A stretch of 64,000 bases of DNA from Methylomicrobium lacus_A (GTDB lineage: Bacteria > Pseudomonadota > Gammaproteobacteria > Methylococcales > Methylomonadaceae). The notes below the pieces were generated by a model. That model ran no database searches. It was not told the origin of the DNA and saw nothing but the letters and a program-made list of their open reading frames with translations. A program made the translations under genes and the position numbers. Below, one piece after another: positions 7,612-15,914 of the stretch (position 1 is its first letter; each line of letters begins with the position of its first letter). The stretch covers positions 2,790,001 through 2,854,000 of the forward strand of contig NZ_CP169217.1 of the NCBI RefSeq assembly GCF_041897535.1, given 5' to 3'.

Positions 7612-9225
7612 TCATTTGAACGCATTCAGCGTAAGTTCCAGATAGAAAAAGTCGCTATCATCGGCAAAAGCGCCCGCAGCACCGCCATTCGACGCCACCA
7701 TCCTGTTGCGCACAAAATCGCCGGTCGTGAAATGCGAATAGCCGACGGTGGTTTTGACATGGGCAAACGGTTCGTAGCGCGCCCGGATATCGAACGAGTT
7801 GCCGACATAGTCGCCGCTATTACCGGTTCTATCGCGATTGAAATTGTTAGAATCCGGAATACTGAACAGGTTGTTCATCCTGTCCTTGTCGCTGGCGAGC
7901 CAATACATGCCGAAACCCGTGTCGATACTCAGCTTTTTGGTAGGCTGAAACTCCAGCCTGATTTTAGGGGCGCTGATGTTTTCCATGACGATGTAGTCAT
8001 CCGCGCTCCAGGGCCTTGCGAAACCGAAGAAGCGCTCGAAGCGGTTGTTCTTGTTGTCGTTCGGATTTTTGTCGCCGCTGGCGTAACCATACTGCGCGCT
8101 GATTCTGGGCTTCCAGGGATGATCGAAGGTATAGCCGGCCTCAAAGGTAAAGCCGAAAGCATCCTGTTGCAGCGCTTTTCCGGAGTTTCTGTCATTGCTG
8201 CGGCCAAATTGATACATCGCATCCATATCCCAGTTAAAACCGGTGCCGGGGATGAAGCCATAAGCGCGCAAAGCGGGCGCGATGATGTCCCGATTGTCCT
8301 TATCGCCAGCGTAACCGGTGTCTTCTTTTCTTAATCCCAGGTAGTAAGGCTCCAACGTGACCCACTTGCTCCATTTGCGCCAGTGCCCGATCGCTCCGTA
8401 AAACCATTGTTGTTCGATTGGCTTGTCGGTGTTGTACTTGAGACGATCCAGGGGTTGCAGCGCCAGCCCATCAATGCTCCAGTCGTTTTTGTCCTGGCCC
8501 AATGCGACCTGAAAGCCCTGGAAGGTGTTGGTGGTGTTGCGCCATTCGTTGCTGGCGATCAAGCGGCGATCGAGAAATTCGAAATTGAAGCGCCCCGCCT
8601 TGATGCTTAACGGCCGGTTATTGCCCAGATCATCCTTACCCAGCGCATCCTTGAAAAACAATTCGCCGTAAGCGGTGATGAACTCGAATTCGTTCACATC
8701 ACGGTTATCCGGGGCAAAGCGGCTGTTGTAGCGCCGGGAGTCCTGGATTTCGACCGCGAAACGGAACGGGTCCAGGATTTCCTTCAATCCCAGATAGGCG
8801 CGCGTTTTCAGCAACACCGGCTCGTCGACGCCGCCCGCGTAAGAGCGTGTTGCCGCCGGCCCCGCATTCGGCAGGGGATTGCTGCGGCGGATATCGTCGT
8901 CGCGATGTTCGTAGCGCGTCCTTTGCTCGAAACCGACATCCAGCCAGGTAATGTCCCGAACCGCATCGATGCCGGTCTTGCTCAAATTGACGGTATAGGG
9001 CGGCGGCGTTGAAAGCCGCTTGGTGCCGTAGGTTCCTGGCTCCTTATAATAGCCATCCCTTTGGGCCGCTTCCGCGGCAATTTCCTGCTGGACTTCTTTT
9101 TTTCTGGCCTCGATTTTCGCTTTCATCTCGGCATCAGACTCGCCCGCTGCGAAGGCAAGCGGCGAGCCGGCAATGCCGATCAAGCCGTTGACGGCTGTCG
9201 CTAACAATAGGTGTTTAGTTTTCAT
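7612..9225 (-). CDS. Outer-membrane porin of the alginate-export (AlgE-like) family
   Basis: This is a 537-residue predicted outer-membrane beta-barrel. A signal peptide ends near residue 27 (LAFAA), then comes a short charged, coiled-coil-like segment (DAEMKAKIEARKKEVQQEI) and a long barrel region with alternating amphipathic strands. It has the alginate-export pattern, for example WLDVGFEQRTRYEHRDDD near 95 and AVEIQDSRRYNSRFAPDN near 165, and ends with an aromatic-rich strand FFYLELTLNAFK. Family members transport acidic polysaccharides or other anions. Its position between yezD and sbp suggests an outer-membrane route for sulfate or an organosulfur anion rather than alginate; no alginate genes are nearby. 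The family call is firm and the substrate unknown. Confidence 0.8.
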   Translation of the reverse strand: MKTKHLLLATAVNGLIGIAGSPLAFAAGESDAEMKAKIEARKKEVQQEIAAEAAQRDGYYKEPGTYGTKRLSTPPPYTVNLSKTGIDAVRDITWLDVGFEQRTRYEHRDDDIRRSNPLPNAGPAATRSYAGGVDEPVLLKTRAYLGLKEILDPFRFAVEIQDSRRYNSRFAPDNRDVNEFEFITAYGELFFKDALGKDDLGNNRPLSIKAGRFNFEFLDRRLIASNEWRNTTNTFQGFQVALGQDKNDWSIDGLALQPLDRLKYNTDKPIEQQWFYGAIGHWRKWSKWVTLEPYYLGLRKEDTGYAGDKDNRDIIAPALRAYGFIPGTGFNWDMDAMYQFGRSNDRNSGKALQQDAFGFTFEAGYTFDHPWKPRISAQYGYASGDKNPNDNKNNRFERFFGFARPWSADDYIVMENISAPKIRLEFQPTKKLSIDTGFGMYWLASDKDRMNNLFSIPDSNNFNRDRTGNSGDYVGNSFDIRARYEPFAHVKTTVGYSHFTTGDFVRNRMVASNGGAAGAFADDSDFFYLELTLNAFK

Positions 9226-9321
9226 AGTTCACTCGCGGTACAGCTTTCTCCGGTCGTCCGGTCACACGCTGCCAAAAAAATTTGCTGCCAATCCTCGGTG
9301 TTCCGCTGGATTTCGGTAGGC

Positions 9322-9498
9322 CTATTTGGAGGAATGCTCCAGCCTTAACTTTTCTTTGCGTTCGATCTGCACGACCTTGCTGTCGTGCACGACGATTTCG
9401 ATAGAGCCAAAACGGATGCCTTCCAGCATCTGGCTAATCTGATGCGCGATTTCAAGGTGTTGAGGTTTGTTGTGACTGTTTTCAACGTGATTGGCCAT
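9322..9498 (-). CDS. YezD-family small protein (DUF2292)
   Basis: A 58-codon frame starts at ATG 9498 and encodes a small soluble protein. It has the core IRFGSIEIVVHDSKVVQIER, which is the recognisable YezD/DUF2292 pattern: a beta-hairpin followed by a basic tail. Such proteins commonly sit at the head of sulfate or sulfonate assimilation operons, and here it is 96 nt upstream of the porin in the sulfur block. No molecular function is established. The conserved element at 9559-9597 lies about 60 nt upstream of the start, so this is probably the first gene of the regulated unit. Confidence 0.75.
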   Translation of the reverse strand: MANHVENSHNKPQHLEIAHQISQMLEGIRFGSIEIVVHDSKVVQIERKEKLRLEHSSK

Positions 9499-9558
9499 GC
9501 CTGTACTCCATGCAGAAAGTCGTGTTGGAGAGAATTTTAAATAGGTGATTGAATTTAA

Positions 9559-9597
9559 AAAAACGATATTATTAGATTTCCATATCTGTTTTTCAGA
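9559..9597 (-). promoter_or_regulatory. Second copy of the bipartite sulfur-cluster element, upstream of yezD
   Basis: It shares AAAAACGATAT (9559-9569) and TATCTGTTTTT (from 9583) with the sbp element, with identical 24-nt spacing and an AT-rich variable centre. On the minus strand it contains the dyad TCTG-N5-CAGA. The element ends 60 nt before the yezD start. The remaining part of the 9499-9818 gap contains the start region of the next, divergent gene and no further coding signal. Confidence 0.55.
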
Positions 9598-9818
9598 AGC
9601 TTAAGCCAAAGGCTCTGTCAGAAAAACGCTATCGCCATGGCTAAAAGCGCGCGCAACGATCTCGCTAAAACCGGCAAACCGCATCTTTCAGGATCGGAAA
9701 AAGTTTTTGTTGCGGCTGGCGCAACCGTGATACATTAAAACGACTAACTGCATTAGTTAGAATCAATGTCGCCAACCACCGTCGTCGGCAATACGCCATC
9801 ATTCACTCGAGGTTAGTC

Positions 9819-10907
9819 ATGAGCCAAATTCCAGGACCAGAGGAAATTTTTGGAAGCCAGGGTATCACTCAGGAAGATCAGAATTATCAAGGTTCCCGTT
9901 TCAGCGACGTCAACGCCGCACTGTTCGCCAACCCCTATCAAAAAATCTGGGGCGGGCCGAACGAGCCGCCGTTGCCCTACTATAAAACCACCAACAAGAG
10001 CACCTATGCCGGTATCCTGCCGGGCGGCCGGCCGCCGCAATTCGCCCTGGCCGCGATCCGGGCCCTGGATTCCTCGGCGGATCTGCGCTGGGGAGAGGAC
10101 GGCCGCGGCTTTCGACGCTTACTGCGTCCGAACGGCGTTTGCGCGCTCGGCACCTGGCAGATCAGCGAAGACAATCCCTATACCGGTTATTTCCAAAATG
10201 GCAGCCAGGGTTTGGCGATCGCCCGGATCAGCGCCGGCGTGACGAAAACGCCCTGGGGGATCAGGCGCAGCTATGGCCTGTTTTTGAAGATTTTCCCGAC
10301 CATCGACGAAAACCATCAGGAAGTGCTGCCGACGGCCAATGTGATTCTCGCTGACGATTTGGGCGGCACCACGGCGTCCCGAATCACCGGCGCGGCACTG
10401 ACCAATGCGCCGCATGTGACCGTCTGGAATCGGGGCAACGAACTGCCGACCCTGGCGCAAGAAGGCGTGTTATTCAAGTTTCTTGACCTGAAGCCCTCGG
10501 TCCGCCAGGTCTATCCGATCGCCGAACTCGGCAAACCGGCCGGCGTCGCGACCCGTGCGCCGGAATTCATGCGCTTGCAAATGGCCCCGGGCCATCCGGC
10601 ATCCGAAGAGGGCGATGTGCGCGATGAAGTGATGAGTTATATCTTCGACAAGGGCAACCCGGTTCCCCAGCGCACGCTGAGCTTTGATATCTCGGTCTCC
10701 GATCACGGCAAACGCGCCTTGCTGCCGAAAGGCGAAAGACAAACGATCACCGACTGGCAAACCATCGGCAAAGTCAATTTCAACAATGCGGTGGTCTCGT
10801 ATAACGGCGATTTCGTGATCAATTTCCGGCATCCCACGTGGCGAAAAGACCGAAACGATCCTGACAGCGCCTTGCGGCAAGGCGGCAAAAGGGTGAAGTG
10901 GTGGTGA
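9819..10907 (+). CDS. Catalase-fold-like protein of unknown function
   Basis: This 362-residue soluble protein has no signal peptide. Its sequence follows the catalase-superfamily outline: LLRPNGVCALGTWQIS near residue 105 resembles the catalase LHxxG...GTF segment, then comes GSQGLAIARIS (catalase RFS region), the central TRAPEFMRL segment, and FNNAVVSYNGDFVINFRHP near the C-terminus. In catalases the first segment carries the distal haem histidine; here an arginine occupies that place (LRPNG), so ordinary peroxide dismutation is doubtful. Related uncharacterised proteins occur widely in bacteria. It is transcribed away from the sulfur block and stands alone. The fold assignment rests on motif resemblance only. 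Confidence 0.5.
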   Translation: MSQIPGPEEIFGSQGITQEDQNYQGSRFSDVNAALFANPYQKIWGGPNEPPLPYYKTTNKSTYAGILPGGRPPQFALAAIRALDSSADLRWGEDGRGFRRLLRPNGVCALGTWQISEDNPYTGYFQNGSQGLAIARISAGVTKTPWGIRRSYGLFLKIFPTIDENHQEVLPTANVILADDLGGTTASRITGAALTNAPHVTVWNRGNELPTLAQEGVLFKFLDLKPSVRQVYPIAELGKPAGVATRAPEFMRLQMAPGHPASEEGDVRDEVMSYIFDKGNPVPQRTLSFDISVSDHGKRALLPKGERQTITDWQTIGKVNFNNAVVSYNGDFVINFRHPTWRKDRNDPDSALRQGGKRVKWW

Positions 10908-11226
10908 GCCTTGTAAAGCGGCAATGGAAGCCTGACGAGAAACATTAACACTCAAGCTTCCAGCTGCTTGCTGGCTGTCCCTCCCAATTTTCGATAGCCG
11001 AGACTGACAAGGTCGGAATGCCCTGTCGGCTGTCGGGCGGCTAGGCACAATACTAAGCCGCCCTAATCCTCGTGATGGCTCGCGCATCTCCCAAAAAAGC
11101 CATTGCCTAATCGCCCATGTTTTATCCGCGTTCACATGGTGTTAATATAATCCTGTCAGACTTGTTCCAGCTTTTCTTGATTCTTCAGGGTATTACTTTT
11201 AACTCTTCATGTGGTTTGGAAATATC
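10908..11226. other. Intergenic region with a probable promoter for the BON genes
   Basis: No coding signal was seen. TATAAT at 11146-11151 is a consensus -10 box about 75 nt before the first BON gene; the -35 region (about 11123-11128) is poor. A loose inverted repeat (TGGAAGC...GCTTCCA) follows the catalase-like gene around 10925-10965 and could act as a weak transcription end. Confidence 0.4.
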
Positions 11227-11541
11227 ATGAAAAAATTTAATTCGATCAGAGGTTTCTTTTTCGGATTAGCTATCACGCTGGCGCTCGCCGGCTGCGCGGG
11301 CAGCAAGCGGCACGAAAGCACGGGCGAATATTTCGACGACGTGCTGTTGACCACCAAGGTCAAGACCTCGATTCTTGGCGATGCCAGAACCAAGTTTCTG
11401 CAGATCCATGTCGAAACCTTCAAGGGTGTCGTCCAGTTGAGCGGTTTTGTCGACTCCCAGGATGCCGCGGATCGGGCCGTGCATCTGGCGCGCACGATCA
11501 AGGGCGTCAGGCAGGTCAACAACAGTTTGATCGTCAAGTAA
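11227..11541 (+). CDS. BON-domain lipoprotein (copy 1)
   Basis: The chosen ATG 11227 gives 104 residues with a lipoprotein signal: MKKFNSIRGFFFGLAITLALAGC, where the lipobox LAGC makes Cys23 the lipidated residue. A single BON domain (about 35-104) follows, with ILGDARTKFLQIHVET and the glycine-containing VQLSGFVDSQDAADRAV. BON domains of OsmY/DolP type bind phospholipid surfaces, so this is probably an envelope-stress lipoprotein. A paralogue follows after 61 nt with the same leader (GGAAATATC before ATG). No partner gene is obvious. Confidence 0.85.
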   Translation: MKKFNSIRGFFFGLAITLALAGCAGSKRHESTGEYFDDVLLTTKVKTSILGDARTKFLQIHVETFKGVVQLSGFVDSQDAADRAVHLARTIKGVRQVNNSLIVK

Positions 11542-11602
11542 TCCGGGCAGTTACCGGCTGTTCACGTTATTGCGTTTTGTTTTTATGTCTTATGGAAATA
11601 TC

Positions 11603-11929
11603 ATGAAAAAATTCACTTCATTCCTGCGTTTTTTATTGGGGCTGCTGATCATTGCCTCGCTGGCCGGCTCTCTGACCGGCTGTGCAAGCAGCAAGAAATC
11701 GGAAAGTACCGGCGAATATCTCGATGATTCGGTGCTGACCACCAAGGTCAAGGCGTCGATTCTCGGCGATTCCAAACTCAAGGTCATGCAGATCGATGTC
11801 GAAACCTTCAAGGGCATCGTCCAGTTGAGCGGCTTTGTCGATTCCCAGGAAGCCGCCGATCGCGCCGTACGCCTGGCGCGCACGGTCAGAGGCGTCAAAC
11901 AGGTCAATAATAGCTTGATCGTGAAGTAA
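11603..11929 (+). CDS. BON-domain lipoprotein (copy 2)
   Basis: This is a tandem paralogue of the gene just upstream: 108 residues with a signal sequence ending in the lipobox LTGC (Cys near residue 27) and one BON domain. The domain has SILGDSKLKVMQIDVETFKG and the invariant-looking VQLSGFVDSQEAADRAVRLA. The two copies share the leader, the signal-peptide start and the final VNNSLIVK, so they arose by duplication of the whole gene with its translation start. The inner hydrophobic stretch is slightly longer than in copy 1. It is expected to sit at the inner leaflet of the outer membrane. Confidence 0.85.
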   Translation: MKKFTSFLRFLLGLLIIASLAGSLTGCASSKKSESTGEYLDDSVLTTKVKASILGDSKLKVMQIDVETFKGIVQLSGFVDSQEAADRAVRLARTVRGVKQVNNSLIVK

Positions 11930-12035
11930 AACAGGCAGGAAAACGCGGCGATGCAGGGAGGCAATCGCCGCGCCTCATTCAGTAAAGGGGGAAAGCCCCG
12001 TGTGTTAAGGCATCAGGCGCTGAGCGCTGCCTGAT

Positions 12036-12650
12036 TTACGCCGTTTCCTTGGTCTTCAGCATCGCGGTCAGGTTGCGTAGCGCCTGTCCGCGATGGCTCA
12101 AGGCATTCTTGACTTCCGGCGCCAACTCCGCCGAAGCGCACTGGTGCGTCGGCACCCAGAATACCGGGTCATAACCGAAGCCGTTGCTGCCGGCCGGCCG
12201 GGTCAAAATCCTGCCTTCCCAAACGCCCTGTGCGATGATCGGTGTCGGATCGGCGCCATGCCGCATGAACGCCAGCACGCAGATGAAGCGCGCGCTGCGC
12301 TGCGCTTCCGGCACGCCCTCGAGTTCTCGCAGCAATTTTTGCAGATTGTCCAGGTCGCTGCCGCCGGGTCCCGCGTAGCGCGCGGAATACACGCCGGGCG
12401 CGCCGTCCAGCGCATCGACGACCAGCCCTGAATCGTCCGCAATCGCGGGCAGGCCGCTAAGCTTTGCCGCATGGCGGGCCTTGATGATCGCGTTTTCGAC
12501 GAAGGTGGTGCCGGTTTCTTCCGCGTCGCTTATCGAAAAGTCGGATTGCGGCACGATCGGGTGTTCGGCCAGCAGCGCCTGAATCTCGCGGATTTTTCCC
12601 GGATTGCCGCTGGCCAGCACGATTTTTTGGTGTGTTGTGATCTTCAGCAT
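12036..12650 (-). CDS. rdgB: dITP/XTP pyrophosphatase (RdgB/HAM1)
   Basis: The enzyme hydrolyses non-canonical purine triphosphates (ITP, dITP, XTP) to monophosphates, keeping them out of DNA and RNA. The 204-residue length and the motifs match: IVLASGNPGKIREIQALL near residues 10-27, TTFVENAIIKARHAA near 48, the catalytic ADDSGLVVDALDGAPGVYSARYAG region, and GFGYDPVFW near 157. It overlaps the 3' end of rph by 7 nt, an arrangement that is frequent in proteobacteria. A short inverted repeat (12012-12035) just past the stop could be a shared end for this convergent transcript and the BON genes, but it lacks a U-run. Confidence 0.96.
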   Translation of the reverse strand: MLKITTHQKIVLASGNPGKIREIQALLAEHPIVPQSDFSISDAEETGTTFVENAIIKARHAAKLSGLPAIADDSGLVVDALDGAPGVYSARYAGPGGSDLDNLQKLLRELEGVPEAQRSARFICVLAFMRHGADPTPIIAQGVWEGRILTRPAGSNGFGYDPVFWVPTHQCASAELAPEVKNALSHRGQALRNLTAMLKTKETA

Positions 12651-13363
12651 TTTTCCAACGCTTCCCGCTGCTTTTCGATCAATTGCTTGATGCCGAGCCC
12701 GGCCAGATCGAGCATCGCGTCGAGTTCGTCCTTTCTGAATGCATGTCCTTCGGCGGTGCCTTGGACTTCGATAAACGCGGCCGCGTCGTTCATCACCACA
12801 TTCATGTCGGTTTCGGCGTTGCTGTCTTCGTTATAGTCCAGATCCAGCACCGGCACGCCGTTGTAAATGCCGACCGAGACCGAGGCGACCTGGCCGTGCA
12901 AGGGATTGGTCTTGATCTGCTTCTTCTTGAGCATCTTTTTGACCGCCAGCGACAAGGCGACGAAGCCGCCGGTGATCGCCGCGGTGCGGGTGCCGCCGTC
13001 GGCCTGCAACACGTCGCAGTCGATCGTGATCGTGTTTTCGCCAAGCGCCTTCAGATCGACCGCGGCGCGCAGCGAGCGGCCGATCAGGCGTTGAATCTCC
13101 ATCGTGCGTCCGCCCTGTTTGCCGGAGCTGGCTTCGCGCCCCATCCGGCTGTGCGTGGAGCGAGGCAGCATGCCGTATTCGGCGGTGATCCAGCCTTCGC
13201 CCTTGCCCTTGAGAAAGCGCGGCACCTGGCTGTCGACGCTGGCGGTGCAGAGCACGCGGGTATCGCCGAACTCGACCAGTACGGAGCCTTCCGCATGTTT
13301 GGTATAGCCGCAGGTGAATTTGATTTCTCTCAGTTGATCGGGTTGTCTTCCGCTCGGTCTCAT
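12644..13363 (-). CDS. rph: Ribonuclease PH
   Basis: RNase PH trims the 3' ends of tRNA precursors by phosphorolysis. With the start at ATG 13363 the protein has 239 residues, matching E. coli (238). It begins RPSGRQPDQLREIKFTCGYT, the family N-terminus; a 21-codon in-frame extension upstream is rejected. Other family marks are GEGWITAEYGMLPRSTHSR near residue 65, the phosphate-site region with GKQGGRTMEIQRLIGRSLRA, and the acidic catalytic stretch DLDYNEDSNAETDMNVVM near 180. It is the first gene of an rph-rdgB pair. Confidence 0.96.
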   Translation of the reverse strand: MRPSGRQPDQLREIKFTCGYTKHAEGSVLVEFGDTRVLCTASVDSQVPRFLKGKGEGWITAEYGMLPRSTHSRMGREASSGKQGGRTMEIQRLIGRSLRAAVDLKALGENTITIDCDVLQADGGTRTAAITGGFVALSLAVKKMLKKKQIKTNPLHGQVASVSVGIYNGVPVLDLDYNEDSNAETDMNVVMNDAAAFIEVQGTAEGHAFRKDELDAMLDLAGLGIKQLIEKQREALEKC

Positions 13364-13481
13364 GTGTGTGGTGCCAAAATTAAAATCGCCACAGTATACC
13401 CGAACTACATGGACTCGGAGCCCCAAAATATCAATATATTGATATTTAAAGCCATCGCATTTTATTGGATTAGCTGATGAT

Positions 13482-14678
13482 TTATTCGGTCCGCAAGGCT
13501 TCCAGCGGCTCGAGCCGCGCCGCCTTGATCGCCGGTGCGACGCCGGCGGCGATGCCGATCAAGACCGACACCGCAAAGGCGGAGAGGATGTAGCTCCAGG
13601 CCAGTTCGACCGGCAGTGCGGGCAACGCATAGCCGATCGTCTGAATCGCGAGGATGCCGATCAAGACGCCGGCCAGGCCGCCGGCCACGCTCAACGCGAG
13701 CGCCTCGCCGAGAAACAGGCGGAAAATGACCCGGCGTTCCGCGCCGACCGCGCGCAACAGGCCGATTTCGGAGATCCGTTCGGAGACTGCGATCGTCATG
13801 ATGGTCAAAATGCCGACCGAGCCGACCAGCAAGGAGATGCCGCCCAGCGCGGCGACGCCCAAGGTCAGGATATTCAAGACCGAGTCCATCGTTTCGAGCA
13901 TCTGGTTCTGGGTGATGATCGTGAAATCCTCGAATCCGTGCCGGGCGATCAGCAGCCGCTTGACCGCGTTTTGCACGGCGGCGGCCGACACCGTGGGCTT
14001 ATACAGCACGTTGATTTCGACCAAGCTTTCGCGGTCGAACAGTTCCAGCGCCTTCGCGGCCGGAATATACAGCGTGTCGTCCATGTCGAAGCCGACCATC
14101 TGGCCTTTTTTTTCCATCACGCCGATCACGAGGTAGCGGTCGGTGCCGATCCGGATGCGCTGGCCCAAGGGATTTGCCGTGCCGAACAATTCCGCCGCCA
14201 TCTTGTGCCCCAGCACGGCGAATGCGCGCGGATTGCCTGCCTCGGCGGGCAGGAAGCGGCCGACCGCCGTGTTGACGCGCCAGACCTCCGGCACCGCGCT
14301 GCCCACCCCCAACACATTGGTGCGCCTCTGTTTGACGCCGGCCTCGACGCGCACGTTGCCCTGCACGACCGGCACGACCGCGAGCACCGACGGCAGCCTG
14401 CCCAGCGCGGCCGCATCGTCGATAGTCAAGGGCCGCACCGTACTGATCGTTGCGCCGGAGAGGCCGAAGGTGGTTTTCTTGCCCGGATTGACCGACAACA
14501 GATGCGTGCCGAACTGGGTGAACTCGGCCAGCACGAAGGTATGGATGCCGCGCCCGATCGAGGTCAGGATCACCACCGCGGCGATGCCGATCACGAGCCC
14601 CAACGCGGTCAATGACGAACGCAGTTTGTGGCTGATGATCGAGCGGTAGGAAAAATGCAATAGATCCAGGATTTGCAT
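13482..14678 (-). CDS. MacB/FtsX-type ABC transporter permease (downstream copy)
   Basis: This 398-residue permease has the MacB architecture: one transmembrane helix near residues 20-45, a periplasmic MacB_PCD domain (about 50-240), then three helices in an FtsX domain (about 275-395). Recognisable stretches are SSLTALGLVIGIAAVVILTSIG and ISEIGLLRAVGA, the latter being the typical FtsX cytoplasmic loop. Such permeases work in mechanotransmission or lipoprotein/antimicrobial export with a separate ATPase. It lies 2 nt after a paralogous permease, and no ATP-binding gene is adjacent, so the pair may form a heterodimer served by an ATPase encoded elsewhere. Confidence 0.85.
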   Translation of the reverse strand: MQILDLLHFSYRSIISHKLRSSLTALGLVIGIAAVVILTSIGRGIHTFVLAEFTQFGTHLLSVNPGKKTTFGLSGATISTVRPLTIDDAAALGRLPSVLAVVPVVQGNVRVEAGVKQRRTNVLGVGSAVPEVWRVNTAVGRFLPAEAGNPRAFAVLGHKMAAELFGTANPLGQRIRIGTDRYLVIGVMEKKGQMVGFDMDDTLYIPAAKALELFDRESLVEINVLYKPTVSAAAVQNAVKRLLIARHGFEDFTIITQNQMLETMDSVLNILTLGVAALGGISLLVGSVGILTIMTIAVSERISEIGLLRAVGAERRVIFRLFLGEALALSVAGGLAGVLIGILAIQTIGYALPALPVELAWSYILSAFAVSVLIGIAAGVAPAIKAARLEPLEALRTE

Positions 14679-14680
14679 GG

Positions 14681-15886
14681 TCAGCGCTTGGCCAATGCGG
14701 CGATCGGATTCAGCTTGGCGGCCTTGCGGGCCGGCAGGAAGCCGAAGGTCAGGCCGTTCAGCAGCGCGATGCCGAGCGCGGCGAACAATGCCCAGGGCGG
14801 AAGTTCGAAAGGAAATGCCGGATAAATCACCTGCAAGCCGGCCAGGGCGAGTTGCCCGAGCAGCGCGCCGACCGTGGCGCCGGCCAGCGACAGCAGCGCG
14901 GCTTCGGTCAAAAACAGCGCATGCAATTGCCCGCGGGTCGCGCCCAGGGCTTTCAGCAGGCCGATTTCGGCGGTGCGCTGGGTCACGCTGACCAGCATTA
15001 CGTTCATCACCAGGACGCCGGCGACCGCCAGGCTGATCGCGGCGATGCTGGCGACGGTCAGGGTCAGCGCGGTCAATATCTTGTCGAAGGTACTGACCAC
15101 GCTATCCTGGGTGATGATCGTGACGTCGTCCTCGCCTTCATGGCGCGCCTTGATGATGGCCCTGACCTCATCGACGGCCTTGTGCATCGCCTGCTCGGAC
15201 TTGGTTTCGGCCAGAATCCTGAACAGCGACTCGGTATCGAACAGGGCCTGCGCGGAAGCGACCGGAATGATCACCATTTCGTCGAAATCGACGCCGATCG
15301 ACTCGCCCTCGGAGGCCAATACGCCGATCACCCGAAAACGCCGGTCGTTGACCCTGAGCCATTGGCCGACCGCCTGCTGGTTCGGGAATAATTCCTTGCG
15401 GATCGTCTGGCCGATCACGCAGACCGACAGCGCCTGATCGGAGTCGATCTTGGGCAGGAAACTGCCCTGCGCCATCGAGAGGTGCCGGACCCGCAGCAGC
15501 GCCTGGGTCGAGCCGAAAATATTGGTTTCGCGTTCGAGCCCGTGCACCGAAACCGGCGCGGAACCGATCATCAGCGGCGCGATCGCGGCGATATGCGGGC
15601 TGACCGCCAGCGCCTCGGCATCGCCCAGCGTCATATCGCGCGGCGTTTCGCCGAATATGGGCGGCTGGCCGCCGGTCGTCTCATTGCGGCCCGGCAGCAC
15701 GATGACCAGATGCGTGCCGAGCGACTCGAACTCGTGCACGATATAAAGGCGCGCGCTCTCGCCCAGCGCGACCAAGATCGAAACGGACGCGACGCCGATG
15801 CTCATCGCCAGAACGATCAAGCCGGCCCTGAGCGGCTGGGATTTGATCGCGAGCAGGGCCTGGCGGAAAAGGTCGGCCGGGAGCAT
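14681..15886 (-). CDS. MacB/FtsX-type ABC transporter permease (upstream copy)
   Basis: This is the paralogue of the neighbouring permease, 401 residues from the preferred start ATG 15886. The 26 residues encoded further upstream are rich in Arg and Asn and are not family-like. It shows the first helix (AGLIVLAMSIGVASVSILVALG), a MacB_PCD periplasmic domain, then three C-terminal helices with TAEIGLLKALGATRGQL in the coupling loop. It starts just 28 nt after the end of the DUF475 gene in the same direction, but no functional link is evident. Membrane topology is sure; the cargo is unknown. Confidence 0.85.
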   Translation of the reverse strand: MLPADLFRQALLAIKSQPLRAGLIVLAMSIGVASVSILVALGESARLYIVHEFESLGTHLVIVLPGRNETTGGQPPIFGETPRDMTLGDAEALAVSPHIAAIAPLMIGSAPVSVHGLERETNIFGSTQALLRVRHLSMAQGSFLPKIDSDQALSVCVIGQTIRKELFPNQQAVGQWLRVNDRRFRVIGVLASEGESIGVDFDEMVIIPVASAQALFDTESLFRILAETKSEQAMHKAVDEVRAIIKARHEGEDDVTIITQDSVVSTFDKILTALTLTVASIAAISLAVAGVLVMNVMLVSVTQRTAEIGLLKALGATRGQLHALFLTEAALLSLAGATVGALLGQLALAGLQVIYPAFPFELPPWALFAALGIALLNGLTFGFLPARKAAKLNPIAALAKR

Positions 15887-15914
15887 GGCCGGACGCTCGG
15901 CGTACCCTACCTGG

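Noticed and set aside
12012..12035. Inverted repeat ATCAGGC...GCCTGAT as a bidirectional terminator
   Set aside because: Stem is present but no U-run follows on either strand; mentioned only in the rdgB entry.
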